A stretch of 58,539 nucleotides of DNA from Thioalkalicoccus limnaeus (GCF_041197575.1 NZ_JBDKXB010000020.1:1-58539); one strand, 5' to 3'; positions 17,951 to 28,946 are shown, counted from the stretch's first letter. Notes: generated by a model from the letters alone, not told the origin. Numbers and translations are program-made.

Positions 17951-18394
17951 ATGGAAAACCAGCAGATCAAACAAGCGGGGCTTAAGGTCACGCTGCCACG
18001 GGTCAAGATCCTGAAGATCCTCGAGACCAGCGATCGCCGCCACCTGAGTGCGGAGGACGTGTACAAGGAGCTCCTCGCGAACGGGGAGGAGATCGGTCTC
18101 GCTACCGTGTATCGGGTGCTGACCCAGTTCGAAGGAGCCGGCCTGGTCTGTCGACAGCACTTCGAAGGGGGGCAGTCGGTGTTCGAATTGAACCGAGGTG
18201 GCCACCACGACCACCTCGTCTGCATCAAATGCGGTAAGGTCGTCGAGTTCGTCGACGAGGTCATCGAAGAGCGGCAGAAGCGCGTGGCGAGCGACCGGGG
18301 TTTCAAATTGGCCGATCACTCGCTCGTCATCTACGGGTCCTGCAACGGGTGCGAGGAGGATCCGGATCATCGCCGTTCCGATTCGCGCGCATGA
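17951..18394 (+). CDS. fur: Ferric uptake regulator Fur
   Basis: 147 residues, normal length. Fur with Fe(II) represses iron-uptake genes. Seen: the winged-helix DNA-binding part (VTLPRVKILKILE, then HLSAEDVYKELLANGEEIG and ATVYRVLTQFEGAGLV), the metal-site histidines in GGHHDHLVC, and the zinc cysteines CIKC and CNGC. The ATG at 17951 has GGGAG upstream; a slightly longer frame from 17939 is less likely. It is divergent from bamE across 83 bp and convergent with recN 24 bp away. I do not see a clear Fur box in the intergenic gap. Confidence 0.96.
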   Translation: MENQQIKQAGLKVTLPRVKILKILETSDRRHLSAEDVYKELLANGEEIGLATVYRVLTQFEGAGLVCRQHFEGGQSVFELNRGGHHDHLVCIKCGKVVEFVDEVIEERQKRVASDRGFKLADHSLVIYGSCNGCEEDPDHRRSDSRA

Positions 18395-18418
18395 CGGCGC
18401 CCAATGGGATTTCGCCGT

Positions 18419-20086
18419 TCAGCCGGCGGTTTCGAGCATCTCGCGGGCATGGGCGCGGGTCTTGCTCGTGATCGCCTTGCCGCCTAGCATGCGGGCGATT
18501 TCCTCGACCCTTGCTTCGTCGTCGAGCCCGCGGATTTCGGTGAAGGTCTCCCCGTCTTCGGTGTGCTTGCGCACGACCAGGTGGCGATGGGCCTGAGCGG
18601 CTACCTGAGGAAGATGGGTCACGCACAGGACTTGGCGGTTGGTTCCCAAGCGGCGGAGCAGATGCCCGACGATCGCCGCGACGCGACCGCCGATCCCGAC
18701 ATCGACCTCGTCGAAGACGAGGGTCGGGATGCGCCCGCACTCGGCCGTCGCGACCTGGATCGCGAGACTGATGCGCGATAGCTCGCCGCCGGATGCGACC
18801 TTGGCCAGTGGTTGCAGCGCTTGACCTGGGTTCGCGCTGACCAAGAACGCCACCCGATCCAGCCCGAAGATCCCGGCCGCATCCAACTCGAGTCCGGTGA
18901 CTGCGACGGCCAGCTGGCCGCCGGCCATGCCAAGTTGCTGCATAGCCTCGGTTACGGTTGCCGCCAGTCGGGAGGCCGCGACCGAGCGTGCCTGACTCAG
19001 CGTCGAGGCCTGCTCGATGAATAGGTCGCGGGCCTGGGCGCACTCGGCCGCGATGGTCTCGAGCTGGACGGCACCGGCCTCGATCTCGGCTAGGGCCGCA
19101 CGGCGCTCGGCGAGCGCGTCTGGCAGTTGGAGCGGAAACACGCGGTATTTGCGGGCCAGGTCGTGAACCAGCCCGAGCTTGGTCTCGACGTCGCGCAGCA
19201 CGGAGGGGTCGATATCCAGACTGTCGACGTAATGGCGCAGGCTCGACGTCGCCTCGCCGATCTGGATCGCGGCGCCGTCGATCAGTTCGCACGTCTCGCC
19301 GAGCCGCGGGTCGAGGGCAAGCAGATCGGTGAGCTCGGCGGCGGCTTGGCGTAGCTCGTCGTGCAACGCGGGTTCATCTTCGCTCAGGCGTCGCAGCAGC
19401 CGCGCCGTGGTGTCTTGAAGCCGACCGAGATGGCTGAGCCGCCGTTGTTCGCGATCGAGTTCGTCGATGTCGGTGCTGGTGAGGCCGAGGGCCGCCAGTT
19501 CATCGACCTGTTCCCGGAGCCGTTCGAGACGGTCGCTGCGATCGGCGTCGGCGGCCCGCAGTTCACGCAACTGTTCGTCAAGTGCGCGAAAGCGGCGATA
19601 CGCCTGTGCGACCTGTTCGGCCAGTGTCTGGAGATGCCCGTAACTGTCGAGCAACGACCGCTGCGCGGCTGGCCGCAGCAGGGATTGGTGTGCGTGCTGG
19701 CCGTGGATGTCGACCAATCGCTCGCCGAGTTCCGTCAATTGGGCGCTGGTCACCGCGCGGCCGTTGATGAAGGCGCGGGATCGGCCTTGTCGCGGGAGGA
19801 CACGTCGCAGGATGCACAGGCCTTCGTCATCGAGGGCTTGTTCTGCGAGCCAAGATTCGGCCTCGGGGCAGGCCGCAAGGTCGAAAGTCGCGACGACCTC
19901 GGCGCGCTCGCATCCGGTGCGAATCAGGATCGGATCGGCCTTGTCGCCGAGCGCGAGGCCCAGGGCGTCGATCAGGATCGACTTGCCTGCGCCGGTCTCG
20001 CCGGTCAGTGCGGTCAGGCCCTGACCAAAGCCGATTTCGGCACTCGTGACGATCGCGAGGTCCTTGATCAGGATGTGGCTCAGCAC
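18419..20086 (-). CDS. recN: DNA repair protein RecN
   Basis: About 555 residues from the GTG at 20086 (VLSHILIKDLAIVTSAEIGF), which matches the family N-terminus; a TTG 30 bp further up is possible but unneeded. RecN is an SMC-like ATPase that acts early in double-strand-break repair. Seen: Walker A GETGAGKS (about 29-36), long central coiled coils, the ABC signature VASGGELSRISLAIQ (about 455) and Walker B TLVFDEVDVGIGG. It overlaps the end of nadK by 7 bp, reproducing the E. coli nadK-recN pair next to grpE. Confidence 0.96.
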   Translation of the reverse strand: MLSHILIKDLAIVTSAEIGFGQGLTALTGETGAGKSILIDALGLALGDKADPILIRTGCERAEVVATFDLAACPEAESWLAEQALDDEGLCILRRVLPRQGRSRAFINGRAVTSAQLTELGERLVDIHGQHAHQSLLRPAAQRSLLDSYGHLQTLAEQVAQAYRRFRALDEQLRELRAADADRSDRLERLREQVDELAALGLTSTDIDELDREQRRLSHLGRLQDTTARLLRRLSEDEPALHDELRQAAAELTDLLALDPRLGETCELIDGAAIQIGEATSSLRHYVDSLDIDPSVLRDVETKLGLVHDLARKYRVFPLQLPDALAERRAALAEIEAGAVQLETIAAECAQARDLFIEQASTLSQARSVAASRLAATVTEAMQQLGMAGGQLAVAVTGLELDAAGIFGLDRVAFLVSANPGQALQPLAKVASGGELSRISLAIQVATAECGRIPTLVFDEVDVGIGGRVAAIVGHLLRRLGTNRQVLCVTHLPQVAAQAHRHLVVRKHTEDGETFTEIRGLDDEARVEEIARMLGGKAITSKTRAHAREMLETAG

Positions 20087-20976
20087 GGCCGTGGACCCTG
20101 TGGTTGTTCGCCCCAACCCAACTTGGCGCGGAGGATCGCATAGTGATCATGACCCTTCGGGTGCAGCAGGCGCGCCGGCCGTGGTGCCTGCTCGATCAGA
20201 ATCCGCTCCTGGACCTGGGTGCAAAGGTCGGTCTGACCGTCCCAGGTGACGCGGACATGGTCGCGGTCGTCTGCGTGGACCCTGACCTCGATGCGCGACG
20301 AGCCCGCGACCACCAGCGGGCGGTTACTCAACGTATGGGGACAGATCGGCACCAGCACCAGCGCATCGAGCGAAGGATCCAGCAGTGGCCCGCCGCCGGA
20401 CAGCGCGTAGGCCGTCGAGCCGGTGGGGGTCGCGACGATCAGGCCGTCGGCACGCTGAACATTGACCAGGACGCCGTCGATCGAGGTCTCGAGCTCGATC
20501 ATCCGTCCCGTGTTCCATTTGTGGATGACGACATCGTTGAGGGCGACGCCACTCGTGGTCTGGCCGTCGGCTGCGCCGACGGAGGCGGAGAGTAGCCGGC
20601 GTTCCTCTTCGTCGTACTCGCCGTCCAGGATACGGTCCAGCGCCTGCTCGATCTCGTGCGGCGAGACATCGACGAGGAAGCCGAGTCGCCCGAGATTGAT
20701 CCCGACCAGGGGCACACCGTGGGTGGCCAAGGCGCGCGCGGCACCGAGAAAGGTGCCGTCCCCGCCGACGACGATGACCAGGTCGCACCGCTCGCCGAGC
20801 GTCGCGCTATCCAGGCATCGCTCCGGCGATTGGCCGAGCAGGTCAGCACTCGCGGCGTCGAAGTACAAATCCCTGCCGCGGAGGTCGAGATAGGCGACCA
20901 GTCGTTCCAGCGTCATCCGGACCTGGCCGCTATCATGCTGTTTGCCGATGATGCCGATGGTATGGAAGAGCGACAT
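20080..20976 (-). CDS. nadK: NAD kinase
   Basis: 298 residues from the ATG at 20976 (MSLFHTIGIIGK); the frame extends 24 codons upstream as a basic, proline-rich stretch unlike the family. NadK phosphorylates NAD+ to NADP+. Seen: the GGDGT ATP/polyphosphate motif in VIVVGGDGTFLGAAR (about 69-83), the GINLGRLGFLVD loop, the conserved NDVVIHK, and the glycine-rich TPTGSTAYALSGGGP motif. Divergent from hrcA and upstream of recN. Confidence 0.96.
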   Translation of the reverse strand: MSLFHTIGIIGKQHDSGQVRMTLERLVAYLDLRGRDLYFDAASADLLGQSPERCLDSATLGERCDLVIVVGGDGTFLGAARALATHGVPLVGINLGRLGFLVDVSPHEIEQALDRILDGEYDEEERRLLSASVGAADGQTTSGVALNDVVIHKWNTGRMIELETSIDGVLVNVQRADGLIVATPTGSTAYALSGGGPLLDPSLDALVLVPICPHTLSNRPLVVAGSSRIEVRVHADDRDHVRVTWDGQTDLCTQVQERILIEQAPRPARLLHPKGHDHYAILRAKLGWGEQPQGPRPC

Positions 20977-21106
20977 GGGACTCGGGGGCGGCAGAGGTTC
21001 TCGTCGGACACGCCGGTTCAAGGTAGCACGGCCTCGTTCCTTCGCCAACCGGAGGCGGCGCCCGCGGTGGCCGCCTCGCGATGGTCCTCGGCGGGTGCGC
21101 GGCTTC

Positions 21107-21135
21107 TTGACAGCCGCGGCCCGAGACCATAAATT
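21107..21135 (+). promoter_or_regulatory. Sigma-70 promoter of hrcA
   Basis: A perfect TTGACA (21107-21112) and TAAATT (21130-21135) with a 17-bp spacer. The expected transcription start falls inside the CIRCE dyad that begins 2 bp after the -10, a standard layout for HrcA repression. Confidence 0.65.
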
Positions 21136-21136
21136 G

Positions 21137-21163
21137 CTAGCACTCTTTATTGCCGAGTGCTAA
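21137..21163 (+). promoter_or_regulatory. CIRCE operator (HrcA binding site)
   Basis: CTAGCACTC - TTTATTGCC - GAGTGCTAA: eight of nine arm positions pair, with the exact 9-bp spacer of CIRCE (consensus TTAGCACTC-N9-GAGTGCTAA; first T is C here). It sits just after the hrcA -10 and before its coding start, so HrcA is predicted to repress its own operon. No CIRCE was found before grpE or dnaK. Confidence 0.9.
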
Positions 21164-21210
21164 GGCGCACGGGGCGATACCATCCACCTTTTCATTCTTG
21201 TATCACGGCC

Positions 21211-22266
21211 TTGTCAGCGAAGCACATCAATGGCGAGAATCGAATCAGCGAGCGGGCACAGCATTTTCTCAAGGCCCTGATCGAGCGTTACATCCGCGAT
21301 GGCCAGCCGGTCGGTTCGCGGACCCTGGCCAAAGACACCGGGCTCGACCTGAGTCCGGCGACGGTCCGGAACGTCATGGCGGACCTCGAGGATCTGGGCT
21401 TCGTGTCGTCGCCGCACACCTCGGCGGGACGGGTTCCCACCGTCGCCGGCTATCGTTTCTTCGTCGATAGCCTGCTGACGGTGCGACCCCCGACCGACGA
21501 GGACTTGGCGCGTATGCGCTGGCGCTTCGAGCAGCTCACCGATTCGGCGACCTTGCTGGAGAATACGTCGCGCCTGCTGTCGGGCTTGACCCATATGGCC
21601 GGGGTGGTCATGGTGCCGCGCCACGAACGCAATGCGTTTCGTCAGATCGAGTTGCTGCCCTTGTCCGGCGCCAGGGTTCTGGCCATCCTGGTGACCAGCG
21701 AAGGAGAGGTGCACAATCGCATCATCTTCACCGAGCGCCCATTTCGTCCAGCCGAGCTGGAAGAGGCCGCGAATTACCTGAACCAGATGTTCACCGGGCA
21801 GGACCTGCGCGAGGTCCGCAAGCGCTTGGTCGAGGATCTGCGCCAGACCCACGAGCGAATGGACCGGCTCATGTTGCGTGCGATGCAACTGGCCCACCCG
21901 GTCGTCGAATCGGCCGAGGGCCGCGGCGATTGCCATATTGCCGGCCAGACCAATCTGATGGAGTTCGGCGAATTGGCGAATCTCGAGCGCCTGAAGCAGT
22001 TGTTCGACGCCTTTCATCAGAAACGCGAGATATTGCATCTGCTCGATCGCTGCATCGTCGCCGACGGTGTCCAGATCTTCATTGGCGAGGAGTCTGGTTA
22101 CGGGCTGCTCAATGATTGCAGTTTGGTGACGGCGACCTACCGCATCGACCAATACGTCGTCGGCGTGCTCGGCGTGATCGGCCCGACGCGGATGGATTAT
22201 CCGCGGGTGATCCCGTTGGTCGATGTCACGGCACGACTCTTGTCGGCGGCGCTGCGTCCGCAGTAG
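21211..22266 (+). CDS. hrcA: Heat-inducible transcription repressor HrcA
   Basis: 351 residues if the TTG at 21211 is the start (LSAKHINGENRISERAQHFL). The frame is open back to a GTG at 21157, but that codon lies inside the CIRCE operator and gives an N-terminus unlike the family; neither has a good ribosome site, so the start is uncertain. HrcA represses chaperone operons at CIRCE and is kept active by GroEL. Seen: the winged helix (IERYIRDGQPVGSRTLA, LDLSPATVRNVMADLEDLGF, SSPHTSAGRVPT) and the C-terminal GAF-like part ending GVIGPTRMDYPRVIPLVD. It leads the hrcA-grpE-dnaK-dnaJ group. Confidence 0.94.
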   Translation: MSAKHINGENRISERAQHFLKALIERYIRDGQPVGSRTLAKDTGLDLSPATVRNVMADLEDLGFVSSPHTSAGRVPTVAGYRFFVDSLLTVRPPTDEDLARMRWRFEQLTDSATLLENTSRLLSGLTHMAGVVMVPRHERNAFRQIELLPLSGARVLAILVTSEGEVHNRIIFTERPFRPAELEEAANYLNQMFTGQDLREVRKRLVEDLRQTHERMDRLMLRAMQLAHPVVESAEGRGDCHIAGQTNLMEFGELANLERLKQLFDAFHQKREILHLLDRCIVADGVQIFIGEESGYGLLNDCSLVTATYRIDQYVVGVLGVIGPTRMDYPRVIPLVDVTARLLSAALRPQ

Positions 22267-22368
22267 GGACTCGCCGTAGCACGCACGCTTCGATATTGAT
22301 AGACCGACGCGGCATCCAGGTGGTCGCCTGGAGGGCTGGCGTCGGCGGATTTTCTTGAGGAGGTAGCG

Positions 22369-22974
22369 ATGACGAAGGAGCAGGAGACCCGAACGCCAGG
22401 ATCGGAGCAGGGACGAGTCGACGAGGCTCTGGCCGAAGGCGTGCCACCGACCGACCCAGCGACGTCCGACGATGTCGCCGGTGAGCGCGTGGATGTCGCG
22501 CCGGAAGGCCTGGCCGCGCTTCTGGAGGAGGCGCGTAATCGCGCCGATGACAACTGGAACCAGCTGCTGCGCGCCCGGGCCGAGATCGAGAATCTGCGCC
22601 GGCGCCATGCTGCGGAGTTGGAGAAGGCGCACAAATTCGCATTGGACGGGTTCGTGCGTGAGCTGCTGCCTGTCCGTGACAGCCTGGAACTGGGACAGGT
22701 TGCGGCCCGTGACGAGACGGCCGATCTCGGCAAGCTGCGCGAGGGCACCGAGCTGACACTGAAGCTCCTCGTCGACGCGATGGCCAAGTTCGGGGTCGAG
22801 GCGATCGATCCGGAGGGCGAGCCCTTCAATCCAGAGTATCACCAAGCGATGTCGACGCAGCCACGCGCGGATGTGCCACCGAACAGGGTCGTGGCGGTCA
22901 TTCAACGCGGCTACCTGCTCAATGGGCGTTTGGCGCGACCCGCGTTGGTCGTCGTTTCGCAGGCGCCGGCCTGA
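22369..22974 (+). CDS. grpE: Nucleotide exchange factor GrpE
   Basis: 201 residues. GrpE releases ADP from DnaK. Seen: an acidic, disordered N-terminus (about 1-55), a long coiled-coil helix (about 55-105, with ARAEIENLRRRHAAELEKA), and the beta-domain at the C-terminus with GVEAIDPEGEPFNPEYHQAM and the closing NGRLARPALVVVS. GAGGAGGT precedes the ATG. It lies 102 bp after hrcA and 86 bp before dnaK. Confidence 0.96.
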   Translation: MTKEQETRTPGSEQGRVDEALAEGVPPTDPATSDDVAGERVDVAPEGLAALLEEARNRADDNWNQLLRARAEIENLRRRHAAELEKAHKFALDGFVRELLPVRDSLELGQVAARDETADLGKLREGTELTLKLLVDAMAKFGVEAIDPEGEPFNPEYHQAMSTQPRADVPPNRVVAVIQRGYLLNGRLARPALVVVSQAPA

Positions 22975-22983
22975 TCGAACAGG

Positions 22984-23010
22984 CTTGAAGTAGAAAGGGT
23001 TTCCCCCAAT
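22984..23010 (+). promoter_or_regulatory. Putative sigma-32 heat-shock promoter of dnaK
   Basis: CTTGAA (22984-22989), 13 bp, then CCCCCAAT (23003-23010), close to the sigma-32 pattern CTTGAA-N13-CCCCATNT. It lies about 50 bp before the dnaK ATG. The -10 differs at the T of CCAT. Together with CIRCE at hrcA it suggests dual heat-shock control. Confidence 0.6.
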
Positions 23011-23060
23011 TCCGGGGCATTGATTCGCACTTTTGAAACGAATTCGAAGCGGAGACAGAG

Positions 23061-25013
<1,953 letters not shown>

Positions 25014-25123
25014 GGATCTCGCCAGCCTAAGGCGGCCCGTTCGATCAGCGTGCCGGGCTTGTCACGCGCGCGCTGGTCTCGGCGTTGTGGGCCGTGACAG
25101 GCCTGGCCAAAGGCACAATCATC

Positions 25124-26257
25124 ATGTCGAAACGCGACTACTACCAAGTCCTCGGGGTCCAGCGTAACGCCAGCGAGGCCGATATCAAGAAGGCCTACCG
25201 GCGGTTGGCCATGAAGTACCATCCGGATCGCAACCCGGACGATGCGGAGTCCGAGCAGCGCTTCAAAGAGATCAACGAGGCCCATGAGGTCTTGAGCGAT
25301 GCGAAGAAGCGTTCGGCCTACGATCAGTTCGGGCACGCCGGGGTCGCTGGCGCCGGTGGGTTCGGGGGGCCGGGCGACTTTGCCGGGGCCGGCTCCTTTT
25401 CGGACATCTTCGGCGATGTCTTCGGCGACATCTTCGGCGGCCGTGCCGGCGGTCGCCGCAGCAACCGTGGCGCCGATCTCCGCTACGATCTCGCGATGTC
25501 CCTGGAGGAGGCGGTTTCCGGAAAAGAGGTCAAGATCCGGATCCCGACCCTCGTCGACTGTCAGTTCTGCGGGGGGAGCGGTGCCAAGCCGGGGACCAAG
25601 CCCCAGACCTGCCCTACGTGCAGCGGCACCGGCCAGGTGCGAATGCAGCAAGGGTTCTTCTCGATCCAGCAAACCTGTCCGCAATGTCGCGGGACGGGAC
25701 AGATCATCGTCGAACCCTGCGGCCACTGTCGCGGTGCCGGCCGTGTTCAGGAGTCCAAGACTCTGTCGGTCAAAGTACCGGCTGGTGTCGACACCGGGGA
25801 CCGGATTCGGCTGGCTGGCGAAGGGGAACGCGGCGAACAAGGTGGCCCACCCGGCGATCTCTATGTCCAGGTGCAGGTCAAGGAGCACGCGATCTTCACG
25901 CGCGAGGGCGACGATCTCTTCTGCGAGGTGCCGATCGGTTTCGTCACGGCGGCCCTCGGTGGCGAGCTCGAGGTACCGACCCTGAACGGTAAGGTCATGC
26001 TCAAGATCCCGCATGGCACGCAGACCGGACGGCTGTTCCGCGTCCGCGGCAAGGGTGTCAAATCGGTTCGCAGCCAGGGTACCGGGGATCTTCTATGCCG
26101 CGTCGTGATCGAGACCCCGGTCAACCTGACCGAGCGGCAGAAGGAGTTGCTCGAGGAGTTCGATCGCAGCGTCCGCGAAGGCGGCGAGCGCCATAGCCCC
26201 AATTCGTCCTCGTGGCTCGATGGCGTCAAGAGCTTTTTCGAAAAGATGGGGTTTTAG
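25124..26257 (+). CDS. dnaJ: Chaperone protein DnaJ
   Basis: 377 residues from ATG 25124; the frame is open 13 codons further 5' but the family begins at MSKRDYYQVLGV. DnaJ delivers substrates and stimulates DnaK ATPase. Seen: J domain with HPD (about 32-34 in YHPDRNP), a Gly/Phe-rich region with GDVFGDIFGGRAGG, and four zinc repeats CQFCGGSG, CPTCSGTG, CPQCRGTG and CGHCRGAG. The C-terminal substrate domain is complete. It follows dnaK by 110 bp and ends 4 bp before dapB. Confidence 0.98.
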   Translation: MSKRDYYQVLGVQRNASEADIKKAYRRLAMKYHPDRNPDDAESEQRFKEINEAHEVLSDAKKRSAYDQFGHAGVAGAGGFGGPGDFAGAGSFSDIFGDVFGDIFGGRAGGRRSNRGADLRYDLAMSLEEAVSGKEVKIRIPTLVDCQFCGGSGAKPGTKPQTCPTCSGTGQVRMQQGFFSIQQTCPQCRGTGQIIVEPCGHCRGAGRVQESKTLSVKVPAGVDTGDRIRLAGEGERGEQGGPPGDLYVQVQVKEHAIFTREGDDLFCEVPIGFVTAALGGELEVPTLNGKVMLKIPHGTQTGRLFRVRGKGVKSVRSQGTGDLLCRVVIETPVNLTERQKELLEEFDRSVREGGERHSPNSSSWLDGVKSFFEKMGF

Positions 26258-26261
26258 CACG

Positions 26262-27074
26262 ATGACCGATTCACGCATTGCTGTCGCCGGCGCCGCTGGG
26301 CGCATGGGTCGCACGCTAGTTCAGGCCGTGACGGCGGCGGACGGGCTGGCGTTGACGGCCGGAACCGAGCGGCCTGGCAGCCCGTTTCTTGGCGCGGACG
26401 CCGGCGAGTTGGCCGGTGTCGGGTGTTTGAACGTGCCGATCCGCGCTAGGCTGGACGAGGTCACGGACGCGTTCGATTGCCTGATCGATTTCACGACGCC
26501 GGCCGGTACGCTCGAGCATCTTAGGTCGTGCGAAGCGGCCGGCCGGTCGATGGTCATTGGGACCACAGGGCTCGATGCCGCGCAGCGTCAGACGATCGAG
26601 CGAGCGGCTCAGCGGATCCCCGTCGTCCTTGCCCCGAACATGAGCGTGGGCGTCAACCTGTGTTTCAAACTGCTCGAGGTCGCGGCGCAGGTCCTCGGCG
26701 ACGAGGTCGATATCGAGATCCTCGAAGCCCATCACCGCCACAAGGTCGATGCGCCATCCGGCACCGCCTTGAAGATGGGGGAGGTCATCGCCACGACGCT
26801 CGGGCGGGATCTGGGTGCGGTGGCCGTATATGGGCGCGAGGGCCATACCGGACCTCGTGACCGAGCGACGATCGGCTTCGCGACGGTCCGCGCTGGCGAT
26901 GTCGTCGGTGAGCACAGTGTCTGGTTCGTCGGCGAGGGAGAGCGGATCGAGATCACGCACAAGGCATCCAACCGCATGACCTTCGCGCGCGGGGCCGCGC
27001 GCGCCGCGGCCTGGCTCGCCGGTCGCCCGGCCGGACTCTACGACATGCGCGACGTTCTGGGTCTGAACCATTGA
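26262..27074 (+). CDS. dapB: 4-hydroxy-tetrahydrodipicolinate reductase
   Basis: 270 residues. DapB uses NAD(P)H in lysine and meso-diaminopimelate synthesis. Seen: the N-terminal dinucleotide motif IAVAGAAGRMGR (about 6-17), the conserved GTTG segment, the catalytic loop ILEAHHRHKVDAPSGTA (His/Lys at about 155-161), and NRMTFARGA near the C-terminus. The ATG is 4 bp after the dnaJ stop with no obvious ribosome site, so translation may depend on the upstream gene. In many gammaproteobacteria carAB follows dapB; here it does not. Confidence 0.96.
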   Translation: MTDSRIAVAGAAGRMGRTLVQAVTAADGLALTAGTERPGSPFLGADAGELAGVGCLNVPIRARLDEVTDAFDCLIDFTTPAGTLEHLRSCEAAGRSMVIGTTGLDAAQRQTIERAAQRIPVVLAPNMSVGVNLCFKLLEVAAQVLGDEVDIEILEAHHRHKVDAPSGTALKMGEVIATTLGRDLGAVAVYGREGHTGPRDRATIGFATVRAGDVVGEHSVWFVGEGERIEITHKASNRMTFARGAARAAAWLAGRPAGLYDMRDVLGLNH

Positions 27075-27430
27075 TCGTCCCGCGAGCCTGTGCGCCGCGA
27101 GCGTCGGCCGCAGGGACCTGCCGGGCCCCGACCAGCCTGTCTCCCAGGCCTGTCGGAACCGACCGATGCGGGCGGTGACCCTGGAGCCGGCTTCTTGGGG
27201 TGCCGTCAGCCACGGTCCGCACCGAGCTTCGGCGTTGGCGCGACCGGCGCCGGCGCTGTCCCGCTCCGGGGTGACGGCTGGCGATGGCCGTGCGACGACC
27301 ATCGATCGGGCAGGGCCGTGGGACGATGGTCCTCCTCGCGACCATCCTTTTCGTGTATAGCTGGCCGGTCCACGGCCGGCCATTGGGGCAATGATTCATC
27401 GATAACGACCAATAGAAGGGGGGCTGGCTT
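27075..27430. other. Gene-free gap between dapB and the AGCS symporter
   Basis: 356 bp without a credible gene. It holds two perfect 7-bp hairpins: GATGGTC/GACCATC near 27325-27347 and TGGCCGG/CCGGCCA at 27362-27368 and 27376-27382. Neither is followed by a T-run. A TATAGC patch at 27356 lacks a matching -35. Confidence 0.5.
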
Positions 27431-28834
27431 GTGATCCAAGGGTTACTGCTGTTCAACGACTGGCTCAACGGCATCGTCTGGGGGCCGCCCTTCATGATCC
27501 TGCTCGTCGGGACAGGCGCCTACCTGACCATACGGCTGGGATTCTTTCAGTTCACCCATCTCGGCTTCGCTTGGCAACGCACCTTCGGCACCTTGCTGCG
27601 GCGCCGGGCGGTCACCGAGGCCGGGGCCATCTCCTCCTTTCAGGCCGTCACGTCGGCGATGGCGGCCACGATCGGCGTCGGCAACATCGCCGGGGTCGCC
27701 ACGGCCATCGCGCTCGGGGGGCCGGGGGCGGTGTTCTGGATGTGGGTCGTGGCCTTGGTCGGGATGGCGACGAAGCTCGCCGAGGCGACGCTCGGTCTGA
27801 AATACCGGCAGGTCGAGAGCGATGGCAAGGTCCACGGCGGTGTCTTCTACTACATCGAGTACGGACTCGGGCGCCGGTGGAAATGGCTCGCGATCCTCTA
27901 TGCCTTCCTGGCCGGGCTCGCGGCGTTCGGGATCGGCAACATGGTGCAGGCGAACACCATGGCCCATGCGTTGAATACCGGGATGGGGATCCCCCCATGG
28001 GTGACGGGGCTTGCGGTCATGGCCTTGGTCGCGGCCGTGACGCTCGGCGGCATCCAGCGGATCGCTTTGACCGCCGAGCGCATCGTGCCGCTGATGGCGC
28101 TCATCTATGTGATCGGCGCCATCGGTGTCCTGGTGGTCTTCTACGACCAGATCCCGGCCGCCTTCGGGCAGATCTTCGCCGGTGCCTTCAGCGCGAGTTC
28201 GGCCGTCGGTGGCTTCGCCGGCGCGACCGTCGCGATGGCGATCCGCTACGGCATCGCCCGCGGGATCTTCTCGAACGAGGCTGGCCTCGGCTCGGCCTCG
28301 ATCGTGCACGCGCAGGCCCGCAACAAACCTTACGGCCAAGGGCTCTGGGGCATGTGGGAGGTCTTCATCGATACGCTGGTGGTCTGCACGATGACGGCCT
28401 TGGTGATCCTGGTGACCGGTGTCATCCAGACCGGCCAGACCGGTGCCGAACTGACGACGAGTGCCTTCATGGCCGGCCTGCCGGGCATCGGTGGCTGGAT
28501 CGTGCTTCTGGCGATCGTGCTCTTTTCCTATACGACGATGTTGACCTGGAACTTCTACGGCGAGAAGAGTTGGGAGTACGTCTTCGGCTCGCGTGTGGTG
28601 CTGCCGTACCGGGTGATCTTCATCTGCTTCCTGTACTTGGGCGCCATCGGTGGCCTTGCGACCGTCTGGGACGTTGCCGATACCCTCAACGGTCTGATGG
28701 CGGCGCCGAACCTGATTGCGCTCATCGTGCTGGCCGGCGTCCTGGTCAAGGAAAAGACCAAGTACCTGAAGGAAGAGCGCGAGGCCGCCCAGCGCGAAAG
28801 CGATCAAACGCGTTCATCGGACGGCGATAGCTAG
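27431..28834 (+). CDS. Sodium:alanine/glycine symporter (AGCS family)
   Basis: 467 residues, GTG start at 27431 with AGAAGGGGGG upstream. AGCS carriers import alanine or glycine with sodium. Seen: about ten to eleven membrane segments, the N-terminal FNDWLNGIVWGPPFMILLVG, the signature region AMAATIGVGNIAGVATAIAL (about 76-95) with GGPGAVFWMW, and the conserved RGIFSNEAGLGSASIVHAQA (about 276-295). The C-terminus is a charged cytoplasmic tail. Convergent with soeC across a hairpin. Confidence 0.94.
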   Translation: MIQGLLLFNDWLNGIVWGPPFMILLVGTGAYLTIRLGFFQFTHLGFAWQRTFGTLLRRRAVTEAGAISSFQAVTSAMAATIGVGNIAGVATAIALGGPGAVFWMWVVALVGMATKLAEATLGLKYRQVESDGKVHGGVFYYIEYGLGRRWKWLAILYAFLAGLAAFGIGNMVQANTMAHALNTGMGIPPWVTGLAVMALVAAVTLGGIQRIALTAERIVPLMALIYVIGAIGVLVVFYDQIPAAFGQIFAGAFSASSAVGGFAGATVAMAIRYGIARGIFSNEAGLGSASIVHAQARNKPYGQGLWGMWEVFIDTLVVCTMTALVILVTGVIQTGQTGAELTTSAFMAGLPGIGGWIVLLAIVLFSYTTMLTWNFYGEKSWEYVFGSRVVLPYRVIFICFLYLGAIGGLATVWDVADTLNGLMAAPNLIALIVLAGVLVKEKTKYLKEEREAAQRESDQTRSSDGDS

Positions 28835-28853
28835 CTCGGCCCCAAAACCTGTC

Positions 28854-28887
28854 GCCTCGCGGTGTGGCGTGAGCTTCACCGCGAGGC
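28854..28887. terminator. Hairpin between convergent AGCS gene and soeC
   Basis: A perfect 11-bp stem GCCTCGCGGTG / CACCGCGAGGC with a 12-base loop lies in the 112-bp gap between converging genes. No T-run follows on either side, so it is a terminator-like or mRNA-stabilising hairpin, not a classical intrinsic terminator. Confidence 0.5.
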
Positions 28888-28946
28888 TTCGCCGGTTGGT
28901 GAGCCGACCGAATAAGGATTCCTTGGGGTGTCGAGGCGCTTCCGGC

